64,000 nt of DNA from Lingula anatina (taxonomy: Eukaryota; Brachiopoda; Lingulata; Lingulida; Lingulidae), in contig NW_019774591.1 of assembly GCF_001039355.2 (NCBI RefSeq), positions 254,836-318,835 on the forward strand, given 5' to 3'. Made by a program: the position numbers and the translations under genes. Shown here piece by piece: positions 22,443 through 34,423 of the stretch. Every line of letters begins with the position of its first letter. The first letter of the stretch is position 1. The notes below the pieces were generated by a model. That model was not told the origin of the DNA, made no database searches, and was given only the letters and a program-made list of their open reading frames with translations.

Positions 22443-22767
22443 TCCTCTTTTTTTTTTTTTTTTTAATGTAAAAAGCGATATGTGTGTCACTTATTATCCT
22501 GAAACTGACACATAATGCATGGGTGTGTTGGGGTGTTGGGAGGCGTTCGTTGTCATAAAACGTTTCTTAATTTTGCAGTGAAGTCCTATTTTTAAGGTTT
22601 TATTTTCTACCTTTCCGTAGGCCTACTTCTGATAAAAAGCCAAGAATTCCTCACAAGGCCGTTCTTCCAAAGCTTAAGCACTTGCTTGTGCCTGCTATCA
22701 TTTACGTAAGTGTTGACACAGTTACCAGCTAAATAATTTATTTTTACAAACAGAATTTGCTTTTCTC

Positions 22768-23215
22768 TTCATGGGGTTCATACAGCCTTAAAAAGTGCTT
22801 GAATTTTACCCTGTGTCTTGAATTCAGTTTGTGGCCTTAAAAAGTACCCGGAATTGCTATTAGCGTTGAAAAGGACTTGTATTCCCTCATTTTTGTCCGA
22901 GGAAAGTACTTGAAATGACTACCAAGTTATTTTGTCAAAATTATTTCATTTTTTTTACCTGAATGTAGACAATAATTCTAAGAACGGAGGGGGATACCTT
23001 TTCGGACAGCGTTTAATTTTACCCTTTTCAAGTTTCATCATTAACGTGTTAAATCAAATCACAAAGTTAATATGGCACACAACTTTTCCTTTTTCTATGT
23101 GTGTACACTAATAAATGGCAGCCCATTGATCCCAGTTGTATTCAGAAAGTCCTTGAAAAGTACTTGAATTAGATCCTCAAATGTCCTTGAAAGTCCTTGG
23201 ATTTATTATGTTCCC
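22768..23215. repeat. Dispersed repeat with CTTGAAAAGTACTTGAAT-type motifs
   Basis: Recurrent CCTTAAAAAGTGCTTGAATT, GAAAGTCCTTGAAAAGTACT and CAAATGTCCTTGAAAGTCCT strings occur at both ends of a roughly 450 bp stretch. I recognise this only as a common type of invertebrate interspersed repeat. Confidence 0.4.
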
Positions 23216-24702
23216 TAATAACTCTGTATTAAATTAAAAATGATCCATTGTGGAATAAGTCAATAACCCGGGTATTTTGGTTGGTTACTATAATATGAGA
23301 AAGGCTTCAAGGTTGCGCGTGACTTGCTTGATTTAAACGACAGCGTGCACACGTGTTTTGATATGAAGAAATCACAAATGCATAAGAAACATGCTCTATT
23401 TTATATTATGACCTAAGGAACGTTATCTATACAGCGTTTCCCGATTAAAAAAATGATATACAGAAAGTTTAAAACCCGGTTATACCAAAATCAATTATGA
23501 TTTTATAAAAAAAAAAAAAAAAGAGGTTGTAGCGAAATGTATGAGATATTTATCAAAAATAAAATTATACGAAGCTCAAAATAGATCAATCAATTAATAC
23601 AATGGAATAGGTCCTTCAAACAAAAAAAAAAAGCGATAACATGGAATTTAAGTTACAATCGTCCCCTGGCTGATATGATGGTTCAACTTAAGATGCATTC
23701 ATAGAATTGTAGGGACAAAATGCTTCGGCCCTCTGTTTGAATATAAACTTTCTGATAATCCTGAGTGCAATTATGTAAAAAATGGAAACAAACATTTGAT
23801 CGTAGATTACGAGGTCCTGAAAACTTGAGGAAACAAATCAAAAACTTGATTTGGACAGAAAAGGGAACCAATTTTCAAATGTCCGCCTCTGGAATTATTA
23901 TTCGCGGAAATGATGAAAAAAATGAATCTATTAATTTCTGAAGGAAAATTAACCATTTACAGTGGATAAAAATTCGGGGAGAGCTGTCCCTCGGGAACAT
24001 CGATAGGCCTACTCTTTGGTAGGCCTACTAGAAAATAATGGATGTCAACTTAACACTGTGCATATAGCTATTATTATAGTGAGGACGATGGGGAGTTGGA
24101 ACTTTCAAACGGTTATTCACTGACGGACTTTTCATACAAATTTACAAGTATTTTTTCTGTATTTTCCCGTACTGATCAAGCGTTTATAATTACTGGTTTT
24201 CTTTCCAATGTCTACTGCGTGATTACCGGAAATTTTCCATTCTCATGTTGCATACACGTTGACATTTGAGGAAATAAACTTGCACTCAATAACTCCCCGT
24301 ACTTTTACTTATTTGACTCCTTATTAATTATTACTAGCAATTGCACATGTAGGCTAAGCTATGAACTTTGCAGCATAACTATAGATTTTTTATCTATGCA
24401 AAATGATTTTATAATTTAAATTATAGACACGTACAACTGAGCCTATGGTAGGCCTAAAGTAGGTGCGTATAGGCCTATGTAGGTAGTAAAACAGAAGTCG
24501 TCAAGTGTTTTCACAATGTATTGTTTAATTCAGAAGTTAAAAAAAAACATTGGTTCTGATCTTTAAGAATCGCAAAAAAATTATAGGCTAATGATTGTAG
24601 GCCTATTGAAATAGAATTCAAAAACATTTTAAACCAAATAAGCCGTTTTTCATTCACAAATGGCAAAATACTACACTGCATATTCAGCTTATTTCTCATA
24701 TA

Positions 24703-25444
24703 CTATATTTCACCTTTGTCGATGTCTATAATATGCAGCTTTTCAATTAGAGCATCGAAAGGGAGCCCTCTTGCTTCGAGCTGGGTCTTTTCGACAACAG
24801 CGCTTTCCTTCGAGTTCAAACTGAACTCATTTGTGAAATCGACCTCTCCTCTCAAAAGTTTTTTCGCGCAAAATATCAAATCGTATTTTGATAGCATGTA
24901 TTCATTTTGCCATGACTGCGTTTCTCTGATTAATTCAAGTTGACCTGTTTTAATATTTTTTATCAAGTTCTCGTTAGAACGTTGCCTCGCGAGAGTTTCT
25001 GGATAGTAGGGCAGACGATATCTTTCTCGTGCTTGATCTTTTGCCCATTCGTCTATTTTCTCCAACTTCTTTACATCATTTCGAGGATATCTACCACTAG
25101 GGTAACCGTGTTTATTTCTATGCTGGGCAAGTGCGCTCTCTGTTAGGCGGCGGTGGTAATCTTTGTGGCGTTCGTGTTTTTGGCGCATTTTGGCCATTGG
25201 AATTTCTGTTTTTCGTCCAGGAGATGTCACGACCTTGACCTGGCGACCTCGATCTCGTGAACTTTCATAGGAGTAGCTATTTGAGGAGTCAAGGTCATCA
25301 GACGTGGCTCCAGTTATCAGCGGTCGCTCAAGAGGGCGGTGGTCTCCTCCACGATATTTTTCTCGCTTTCTGCCAGCTAGCCATCGCTCATCGGGGACTG
25401 TAACACTTGAGTCCTGGTATGACTCCGAGTAGCTGTACGGATCG
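24703..25444 (-). CDS. Terminal coding exon of an unrecognised gene
   Basis: A 742 bp exon on the minus strand, about 247 residues, ending at a TAG codon at 24703-24705. The 5' border is a good acceptor (TTTTATTTCAG, minus strand) entered in phase 2, and upstream exons would lie at higher coordinates but were not identified. The protein is hydrophilic and highly charged. It has a Ser/Tyr-rich start (DPYSYSESYQDSSVTVPDER), a basic centre (MAKMRQKHERHKDYHRRLTE), a Tyr/Pro patch (RERYRLPYYPETLARQR) and a Lys/Glu-rich helical end finishing DIDKGEI. No membrane segment is visible. The composition would suit a cytoplasmic tail or coiled-coil scaffold, but I do not recognise the family. Two decayed partial copies lie downstream in the same orientation, which supports it having been a real gene exon. 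Confidence 0.6.
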
Positions 25445-26175
25445 CTGAAATAAAACGTAAAATTCATTGAATTCAGGAAGCACGTAACAGAAAATGAAAA
25501 TAAGTAAAATAAAAATATATAGTATACAACAGAAAAAATAAAAGAGAAATAGAAGGCCATCTATGGCAAAAAAGAAAACTTGATTTGCTTGACAAAGTTG
25601 CCAAGTGGCTAGTATTAGACGAGGAATTCCAGCAAAGCATGGTTCTACATGTAACTAGCTGCGCACGATTTCATATTAGGGAACGAAAATGGATCCCTTG
25701 ACGGTACGACAAAAAACAAATGGAATCCAAGTTGGGTCAGACACTGTTTTTTATAGCTACTCTCTCCACCAGAGACAAACTGGGTGATCTCTTTTTTCCC
25801 CAATAAAATTTTGTCTACAGAAATGTGCATTGAATAGCCAGAAAATATCTACGGATACCTAATGAAAGAAATTCGCTCTGTTACCCATGTATTCATGTTT
25901 TCTGAATTTCCCGAGTGCTAGCATTATGAGCTAGGGAGACACTGGTGGGAAATCCGGTCATAATTATACTCAGGGCACCTGTGCTACAATATGATATATT
26001 TTATGGGCCGGGCACATTTCGTAAACGTGAAATGTAGTTACTCTGTGCATATATTATGTAAATATTCAGTGAGTAAAACAGACAATTCAAAGGCCAGAGT
26101 TCTCAATCTAATAAACGTAGGCCCCTACTTTCGGTTATGGTGTTTAAATCCCTTGATTGGGAAAAAGTTGCAAAC

Positions 26176-26235
26176 GTAACTAGAAGAAGCATCTGAGTAT
26201 TTACACGCTATCTGGAATGATTTTAATATCCAACT
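26176..26235 (+). repeat. Fragment related to 28928-28985
   Basis: GAGTATTTACACGCTATCTGGAATGATTTTAAT matches GAGCATTTACACTCTATCTGGAATGGTTTTAGT on the other side of the LINE. Both can be read as a short related peptide (YLHAIWNDF and HLHSIWNGF). Origin unknown; probably an old dispersed repeat or a duplicated exon fragment. Confidence 0.45.
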
Positions 26236-26599
26236 AGAAAAGTTCCCGCCCAAAGGACGAGTAGGGCTCTAAGATAGTTCGTAAAATGAATTGGTAGAAC
26301 ACACGGTTTCAACAGGTAAAGTATACATATTGTAGAAAAATACATTGGTTTTTACAGCATTTTTAATCAAAAACAGAACCTTGAATTTAACGTTCAAAAT
26401 ACTATTTTGTACACCAACATTGCGGTTGGCAGAAGTGGGAAAGCAGACTTTCAATCATTTTTCACGGCCACCACGCGAATGGCGAGTGGTCCTAAGAATG
26501 TACCCGTTTGTGCACATTGCAATAGTACAGGTAGCACTGCAATCGGGTTTGAATCAGGAACCAAAGACGGGCTTCTCTCTTATTATAAAGAGAAAATGA

Positions 26600-26816
26600 C
26601 ACCAATAAAGAATTGTGTGTGTGTTCCGTAACTGCCAGCTGCCATCGGTTGTCAAATTTCAAGGGAACTTGACTCCAATAAAGGACAGTTAAGTATGTGT
26701 TCCGTAACCGGTAGCTGCCATCGGTTGTCACACTTCAAGGAAATATGTCACCAGTAAAGGTCAGTATGTGTTCCGTAACCGGTAGCTGCCACCGGTTGTC
26801 ACACTTCAAGGAAATG
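26600..26816. repeat. Minisatellite, about 3 units of 70-78 bp
   Basis: Units share TGTGTTCCGTAACCGGTAGC, TGCCATCGGTTGTCA and CACTTCAAGGAAAT, with increasing identity from the first unit to the third. No coding frame is kept across units. Confidence 0.8.
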
Positions 26817-26999
26817 GATCCACTTCCATATACCAAGAATATACTCCGGTCAAGAAGGTTGTCCCACCTCAGTGCTGTACACGTGCGTTTTTCTTTACAG
26901 ATGTTACATGACAACTGTTAACCGTTTTTATTCCATATACCATATTTAACAAGACTTCTTAAGAAAAGCCAATACCGATAAAAAAAAAATAATAATTAT

Positions 27000-28905
27000 T
27001 ATTATTATTATTATTATTATTTATTTTTCTATGGCGCATTCCATTAAAAATCTCAATGCGCCTTACAACATTCACTTAAAAGAGCTAAATGTCACAGTAC
27101 TAGTATAAGAACACATTACAATTTTAAAGGACTAAGAACTAATTTAAAGAACCAATTATTTCATATTCTAAAATGATAAGAAACTAAAGTGACAACATTT
27201 AAAATTGATCATAAAATTACAGTACACCTTATTAAAAACTAAAAATTAACTATATGATAGTTACTGATAGGCTATTCTAAAAATATGAGTCTTCAGAAGC
27301 TTTTTAAAAGTATCTATGTCACCTGCTGCTCGTATTTCAGAGGGTAAGGTGTTCCAAACTTTGGGTGTACATATCATAAATGCCCTTTCACAGTAAAATT
27401 TACCAGCTTTTTTCTCTAAGACACTGTGTTCTAAAAGTAAATGACTAAAAGTTGGTAACTCTTCCATGCTGATGTTGCTTCATAAGTTCTGAGATATAAA
27501 GTGGTTTATTCTCAGTGACTGCTTTAAAAATGACACATAAAATTTTAAATAAAATTCTCTTACTGGAAGCCAGTGAAGTTCCATCAAAACAGGTGTTATA
27601 TGCTCTCGGCTGTTCCATCCCATTTTAGTTACCAGCCTAGCTGCAGAATTTTGAATTAATTGAAGTTTGTTCAGATGATTTTTGCCTAAACCATATAAGA
27701 GACTGTTGCAATAATCAAGCTTAGAAGTAATGAAAGCATGGACTAGTTTTTCAGTTGAAGTTTTGTCCAGTAAGTCACGTATCTTACTAATTCGCCAAAG
27801 TGAGTATGATGCCGATTTGCAAATTTCAGAGATCCGTCTATCCATAGTTGCATACTGATCAAAGGTGACACCTAAATCTTTCACATGATGGATGATGTTG
27901 ATGTTGACACCACCGATACAAATATCAGATTTCATTGCATTTCCACTGTCTGACCTAGACCTTGATGTAAACCATATTAGTTCAGTTTTTCCATCATTTA
28001 GTGCTAGCATGTTTGTTTTCATCCAATTCCGGATCTCAACTAGACAAGTTTCTATTGAGGTGATAGCCATGGAGCGATTACTTTCACTTGTGACATAAAT
28101 TTGAGTGTCATCAGCAAAAATGTCAGTGTTGAGACCATGTTTAACTATAATGCCTTCTATTGGTAGCATATACAATGGGAAGAGCAATGGACCTAGCACA
28201 GACCCCGAGGGACACCATACTCTAAAATAGTGGGTTCTGATAGCAACGACTCAATTGACACCTTTTGTGTTCGATCTTTTAAATATGAGGTTAACCAATT
28301 AAGTGCTAAATCATTTACTCCAAATCGGTACTGTAGTCTGTGCAGAAGTATGTTGTGGTCAATGGTGTCGAATGCAGCAGACAGATCTAAAAGGACTAAA
28401 ATAACATCTTTTTGTTTGTCTAAGGAAAGCATGATGTCATTATGAACCCTTAGGAGAGCTGTTTCTGTGCTATGTCCTTCTCTATAAGCTGATTGAAACT
28501 TGCCATATAGACTGTTATGAGCTAGATAGTTATTCAATTGTATACATGCCATTTTCTCAAGAAACTTCCCTAAGAAGGGCAAGTTTGATATTGGTCGATA
28601 ATTTTTAAACACTTGTTTGCACAGGCCTTGTTTTTTTTAACAAGGGTCTAACAATTGCTGTTTTGCAGTTGGATGGGAAGATGCCTGTTGTAAAAGAGAG
28701 ATTCACTATCTTTAAAATAACTGGGACCAGAACAGTAATGCACTCTTTGATAATATGTGTTGGCACAGGATCTAAGGCAGAAGATTTAGAATTCATGCTT
28801 TTCATTAATGCTAAAACATCTTCTTCTGAGACAGGTGAAAATTCAGTCAATACTGCATGAGTACAGGTAACTGGGGTTTCTGAGATTTCTACAGAAGAAA
28901 AATAA
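27000..28905 (-). mobile_element. CR1/L2-type LINE, 5'-truncated and inactive
   Basis: Reverse transcriptase fragments on the minus strand include NYRPISNLPFLGKFLEK, LVLLDLSAAFDTIDHNILL and the catalytic box FADDTQIYV. The typical C-terminal end PKVWNTLPSEIR...FKKLLKTHIF is near 27265-27400. The open frame breaks at about 28610 and 28197 (frameshifts) and at 27480 (in-frame stop), and there is no endonuclease region, so the copy is truncated and dead. The 3' end abuts an (ATT)n run at 26988-27021, as often seen in this LINE group. Confidence 0.88.
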
Positions 28906-28985
28906 AATAAAATAAGTGAAATGAGGTGCAATTAGAACAAGCTACTGAGCATTTACACTCTATCTGGAATGGTTTTAGTGTACGT

Positions 28986-31900
28986 AAAATAAAACAAGAC
29001 AGCGGAAACAATGAAGATGCTAAGAGGGGGTATACAGACATTAACCCACCCTACGCTTGGAACTGGTGTCTGATTCCCAAAAGAACGAGCCAAAGAATTT
29101 ATCTTTTAAGCATTTAGCCTAAAATTTGTTCAAATTCAATTTAAGAGTGTGTCCACGAGAANCAATTTAAGATAATTTCATAGTTGCTGATCGGAACCAT
29201 AAGCCATGTTTTTCTAGCTATAAACCAGGTGCAATATTTAATATAATATTGTGCGACTATTGATCTACATGTATCTTACTTTAAAGGAAACTAAAAATCT
29301 GGTCTACGAGTTTTGACCAATTTTTGGGCTGAAGACGTTTTACGAAACTAGTGAGTTCCCCTCATACAGTGCATTAACCCGCCAGCTGGTGCACCTTTTT
29401 AAAGACAATTGGAAACCCACTCGACTTAACAGCTGGCGTGTTGGTTACTGGAATCGCCAGAGGCACGCCAATATCAGAGTTGAATTTCCAGGGACCTTTC
29501 ACAGTGACATTCAAGGTAACAGGAATGGTACTCCTACGAATGGTACTCCGGGTTTCCATATAATCAGTACAGGAACGGTTTACATTGTACACCTTCCATA
29601 TCGAGCTTTAACTAACGCGGGGAAACACCGCACCTTACAAATCTTTCTACCATGCGCAACATCACAAATGACGCAGCGGAACCGCCTTCTTGAGGACGGA
29701 AGCAATTAACAACTTCCATCTGAATAACAAGGTGCAATGAGGAACTGGAGGCATGAAGGTCTAATTGAGTGGGTTGGGGGCCGGCATAATGGGGTGGCGT
29801 TTGGGTGCCAATTATTTTAACAATTATATATTGTGCGTCCAGTGTATAATATCCTGTTTTTCGTGTTTTCTTGCTTGAGTCTTCTTTGAGACTTACCCAG
29901 TCTTTCTGGTAGAGTTCTTGTCATACAGGACCACCTGGCTGATGCTGTCATCTTGGGGACTGTCATGACGCCTGGCAGGATGTTTATCTGTGTTTTTGAA
30001 TGTTCCCCTCTGATTTCGTCTATTAGGCATATTTTTTTCTGGAAGGAGTTTTGTTTTGTTAAGTTAACAAAGACAGGCTATGTCCCAGTCAAGTCAGGTA
30101 AGTACAGTTTAATGTCGTCACCATGGCGCCGTCTGCAAACACTGCTAAAAAAGTAAAAATCCGCCTTATTTTTCTAAGAATGTCTCCCAAGTCATCGTCC
30201 TGCACGTCATTGGTTGACCGAGAAAACGACAATACTATCTATATTTTCACTTCTACGGAGCGCAGTGGCTGTGCCAGTTCTGCCAATGCCTCTAAATGAG
30301 CAACCTTTGATTTAGCTCAATTGCTTTTTCGTTACCTGTTTCACGGCAATGCTCCATGTAACCGTTTCAGAGCAAAAATCGTTAGCTTTTGAATTTAGTA
30401 TAAATAGGAGCGCTGCGGAATCGTTGAAAAAATCGATTGAGTTAATAAAGTCTCTTATTTTCTGTTGTTCGCAAACTCCAGGTATATCGAGTCGTTAGAG
30501 CGGGCATTATACAGTTTCATGGTGAATTGTTTTATTAGCACGTGTCGTTCGAAGTCAGCAGTTACGACCACGTCGGTGTAAAGTGTTGAGGGCTTAAAGG
30601 CCTTTATGTAGCATAAATGAATATTTCTGAAATTTTGGATCCATTTTTCTTCAAACACAAAAGAACACCATGTTCAATACTGTTGACAAAATTTATTGAT
30701 CTGTCAACCCGCGTTTTCAGTTCTAAGTTAATCATTTTAGAGTCACTTGTGTAATGGGTATCAAGACACTGGTGAATCTCACTAGTAAAGTCAAAAATAC
30801 AATAATTGAGAGAGAAACCGGTGTGACAGGGATGATTGTCTTCTAGGAACCGTAGTCCGTTTCCCATTACTCTGTACAGGTGTCATATTCTAGCCCCAAT
30901 CCTCTGACTATAGCCCTAGCCTGTACTAATCATATGGGACCCCGGACTTCTATTCTTAGGACAACCATTCCTCAGAATCTTGTCACACCTGTTTCAATCT
31001 TATTATTTCAGCTTTCACCTTTAATTCAGCATAAATTTTATTCTTGGTATGGTTAAATGTAACGGTGTTTTTTTTTTTTTTTTTTTTTTTTTGGGGGGGG
31101 GAGGGGGGAGAGGGGGGCGAAAAAACGCTTGTTTGGTTTATCTCCATTCTGAATCATAATGTGATATACGTTCTTTCTAATTCTCAAACTGGTCATATAA
31201 TGAGGTAAAAAGGTTACCTTTTTACCCCGTGCAAAAAAACCTCCTTTAAAATTTCTGGGTACAGACGTGGGTTGCCAAAACAGACTGAATGTTTACCACG
31301 TTCAATTTAACGAGTCGGAGTTTCGAACGCTTTTCATCGTCCGATTTTCATAGAAATACAGGGGAATTGTCTCTCCGCACGAACCACTTGTTTGCTTATT
31401 TTCTGTACAGTATCTTTTCCGTAGTCTTAAAGATATTATTTCCTTATTCAAAATCACCTCATAAGGTAATATCTATGAGTAATCTTTAAGTTTTATCAAA
31501 ATCTTAAAATATTATTTTTTTAACATCATGTTTGGAAAGTTCAGTTCCCGGCTGTTTTCCACGTCGTGGTAAATCACTTTTTAATTGCGAAATTAACCAA
31601 TCAACCAAAACCATGTGTGACTATAACATTTTCCATTCTTGCCAAATACACAACTTTATCACTAGATGACGCTTAAGAAAATTATACTTGCACTTAATAG
31701 CTTTCTAGGTTTTCATTTGATTGAATTTACTTTACTCCTTATTTTGCGTTTATGATTGTAGACATCGTAACCATTTAACTTTACGACATTGGGGCAGTAA
31801 CTAGCTTCTCCCATTTTTACTTATAAAAGAATTTGGTGGGAAGCGCGTGCAAAATAACGTGATAGGCACACCCCCCACTGGGTGTCCATAATTGGTGGTT

Positions 31901-32402
31901 ACAATTTCTAACTGAGAGATTCAAATGTACCTTTCGCACATTAGACTTCTTAGTCCTTAAAATGAAAAATCCACCGGAAACGACGCATAATCTCTTTGTA
32001 AATTTAATATCAGCCAAACGAATCAACTTTTTCGTGGGGGAGGGGGGGGGAGGTATGCCTTTGGCACCCATCTATCCATCATAAATATATTGACACAACA
32101 CGTGGACTGGCTGGAAGGGTACTCTTTCATCATGTATCTTATAACGGTTCCCCATTGACTTCCAATGGCCATTTCTAACGCCCGATGTCTTTTAATGATC
32201 ATACATACTATTGCTAATACGCCACTCCATCTCAATCTGAGGTAAGACGATAGCCGTGGCGCTAGGGGCTTCGGAATTATGTTGGGTTTTTGCGTATATG
32301 AAAATAAAACGAGGAGGAAAAGCGTAAGTCATAACCTTTGCCCCTTCAAAGAAATTGTCAAACTGTAAGGCTTTCACTGCATGGGGATTAACACCTTAGA
32401 CC
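28986..32402. other. Upstream flank of the neuropeptide gene
   Basis: Contains an undetermined base at 29162, overlapping open frames on both strands at 29374-29709 without recognisable domains, the family V MITE, and a poly-T/poly-G run at 31069-31100. No gene supported. Confidence 0.45.
30818..31000. mobile_element. MITE family V, copy 1
   Basis: GGTGTGACAGGGATGATTGT at the left and GGACAACCATTCCTCAGAAT...TTGTCACACC at the right form terminal inverted repeats over about 180 bp. A related copy lies at 47935-48110. Confidence 0.6.
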
Positions 32403-32410
32403 TATATAAA
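32403..32410 (+). promoter_or_regulatory. TATA box of the neuropeptide gene
   Basis: TATATAAA lies 52 bp before the first in-frame ATG (32455) and 121 bp before the signal-peptide Met at 32524. This is the right spacing for a start site near 32433. Confidence 0.6.
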
Positions 32411-32454
32411 CCACGCTCAAACGTTTCAGCGCATAATAGTTTCACGAAGTGCGA

Positions 32455-34078
32455 ATGAAACAAGATATGACAGGCATTGCAGAAAGTCAACTTTTTAATG
32501 TTGCGACGTGCTGTTCGCAGAAGATGTTGGTTTTTGCTTTTGCCTTTGCGGTCTGGACGACGTACATAGTGGCCTATCCTGCAGATGGGCGAGGAGAGGA
32601 GAGCGACGACGTCGGGATAATGGCCTATGGAGATCTACAGGTAAGAGTATTTAGTTTTTTATAAGGAAATAACGAAAAACAACGCGATCATCTAGATACA
32701 TGTTAAAATTTAAATTTCTTTATTTTAGCGAAAACAAAAAACGAATATGTTTTAAAGATTCCTAACGAGAGAGAGTACAACAGTGTTTATTTCTTGTAAA
32801 GCAAACAAATTACTTCATCTACGCAAATTAAATCCACATTCCCCCCTCCAAATAATAATTATAATAATAATAATCGCTCGGTCAGTTGAAAAAAGGCTTT
32901 AAAATGGGACCTTCTTCAAACCTCTGGTCGTTAACTTGACTTATTTGACCCTCCAACTCGCAATGAAACTAAACAAAAACGATATAAAAGCATGAGACGA
33001 AACCCAGTTATCCAGGCTGTGCTAAAAATGAATAATGATATTGTCCAAGTATGTTAAGTATTAGCTATTGTTTTATTAGACAGAGAGGGAATTTATAACG
33101 AACCTACATGGGGAAAAACTCTTTGGAGAGAGTCCGTGGAGGACTATAGATTGCCTTAAACAAGATAAATGTACATCACTGTTTTGAGAGCAGGAATAAA
33201 ACCCCGAGTACATTACACATAAAGAATTTGTGAGATGCAGCATAGATAATATAAGGCAAAATTATTAACCACATAATAATAATAATTATTATTATTATTA
33301 TTATTATTTGTTAAGCATTTAACGCGTCATTTACACTCAGCTTCTGTTAAATATGCTGTCTTAGTAACTACAATGCCGATTTCAAAAGGCTTGTATAAGA
33401 CGCACTTCTCTCGCTGACGGCTGCTTTGCCATTGTGTGGTAGCACCCATTCCCAGGGCCTCAGATTGATTTTTCACTGTAGGCCTATATTCACAGACACA
33501 ATTTTGTACAGTATGTCTTTGGCTAATTCATGCCTTTTTTTCTACTGCGAAAATTTTTGCCTGTTATTAATTTCATCACTCAACTGACCTTGTAGTATAT
33601 AGAAAGTGTGACAGTGTCTTCAAGCAGTAACTACTCATTTTTTTCTCATTCACACGGAGTCTGTGCATTCGACTCAGCAAGGTTTCCAATTTATGGTCTC
33701 CAAACACGCATTTAATTTCTTACTTCAGTCTGGCTTTGAAAGTGCTGCTCTCGGTCAGTTCAACGACGATGACACTTCAAAATTATTATCTGGTCTTCGA
33801 AATCTAGAAAACAGGTTGGCCAGTGGTGACAGCATTGAGCAAATTTCTTCTATGACGTCAAAAAGACCGGAAGGCATTGACGAACCAAGGAAGCGCCAAG
33901 ATAAAGGTCAGACCGTTCATATTCTGTTTTATGTATTTAATACACGTTTTGAAGTAGTTATCAACGTTCTATGGAAAGATCGTTAATTGTAAAACATGAC
34001 CTTTATCAACCATTATAACAGCAATTTTGTTTTTATTTCTACGTTTATTATTTCACTCTTTTCTTCTTTCTTTTATCT

Positions 34079-34137
<59 letters not shown>

Positions 34138-34253
34138 TTTTTGATACAAAATGTTCTCAATTGTAATTCCGTTGTATTCCCTTAGGATTCCCAATGTGCA
34201 TCTGGAAGATATGCCCTCAAGCGCCGTGGACAAGGCATGGACGGAGGCGATAA
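32455..34253 (+). CDS. Somatostatin/urotensin II-like cyclic neuropeptide precursor
   Basis: Three exons: 32455-32640 (phase 0, ends ...GDLQ before GTAAGA), 33729-33906 (after TACTTCAG, phase 1 out) and 34186-34253 (after CCCTTAG, stop TAA). Together they give 143 residues, or 120 if Met at 32524 is used, which directly starts a signal peptide (MLVFAFAFAVWTTYIVA). An acidic segment and a spacer (LLSGLRNLENRLASGDSIEQ) lead to a dibasic site ending RKR. The C-terminal peptide starts QDKG, contains FPMCIWKICPQAPW and ends TRH-Gly-RRR-stop. That predicts Lys-Arg cleavage, N-terminal pyroglutamate, C-terminal amidation from the Gly, and one disulphide closing a six-residue ring with Trp-Lys at its centre. 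The ring matches urotensin II (C-x-W-K-x-C) and the somatostatin pharmacophore. A secreted ligand for a somatostatin/opioid-type GPCR is inferred. A TATA box and AATAAA flank the gene. Confidence 0.85.
34078..34141. repeat. (TTTA)n in intron 2 of the neuropeptide gene
   Basis: Direct reading; ends 44 bp before exon 3. Confidence 0.97.
34186..34253 (+). other. Exon 3 of the neuropeptide gene: mature cyclic peptide
   Basis: Only 22 complete codons plus the stop, read in a different frame from the longer open frame over the same DNA (starting at 34151). Phase 1 entry joins G with GA to form Gly, then TTC CCA ATG TGC ATC TGG AAG ATA TGC encodes FPMCIWKIC. The Trp-Lys pair, the two Cys four residues apart and the terminal His-Gly-Arg-Arg-Arg processing signal all fall in this exon. 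Confidence 0.85.
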
Positions 34254-34423
34254 AGGAACCATTTCTGTCCACAAAGAGGACAAAAAATGACCGAAATTTC
34301 TGCTGTTTAGTTCTTCATCCTTCGCCAAGAACAAAATAGGTTTTTTGACTGTCTGTCCCTCGTTAACCATACCTTACCGGACTGTATCGACCGTTACTTT
34401 TTTTTAAAGATTTGTAACTCACG

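Noticed and set aside
24716-25146. Plus-strand frames of 68-75 codons
   Set aside because: Shadows of the longer minus-strand exon with the acceptor site.
27892-28860. Plus-strand frames within the LINE
   Set aside because: Antisense of the reverse transcriptase fragments.
34194-34253. Vasopressin/oxytocin-family reading of CIWKICP (six-residue ring followed by Pro)
   Set aside because: Vasopressin-type peptides directly follow the signal peptide, end as nine residues with Gly-Lys-Arg and are followed by neurophysin. Here the peptide is C-terminal, longer, and has Trp-Lys in the ring.
34194-34253. Allatostatin C (PISCF-type) or melanin-concentrating hormone identity
   Set aside because: Those have larger rings and lack the C-x-W-K-x-C arrangement seen here.
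34151-34339. 62-codon plus-strand open frame ending SPRTK
   Set aside because: It lies over exon 3 of the peptide gene in another frame. It has no splice logic or signal peptide, while the phase 1 reading gives a textbook peptide with processing sites.
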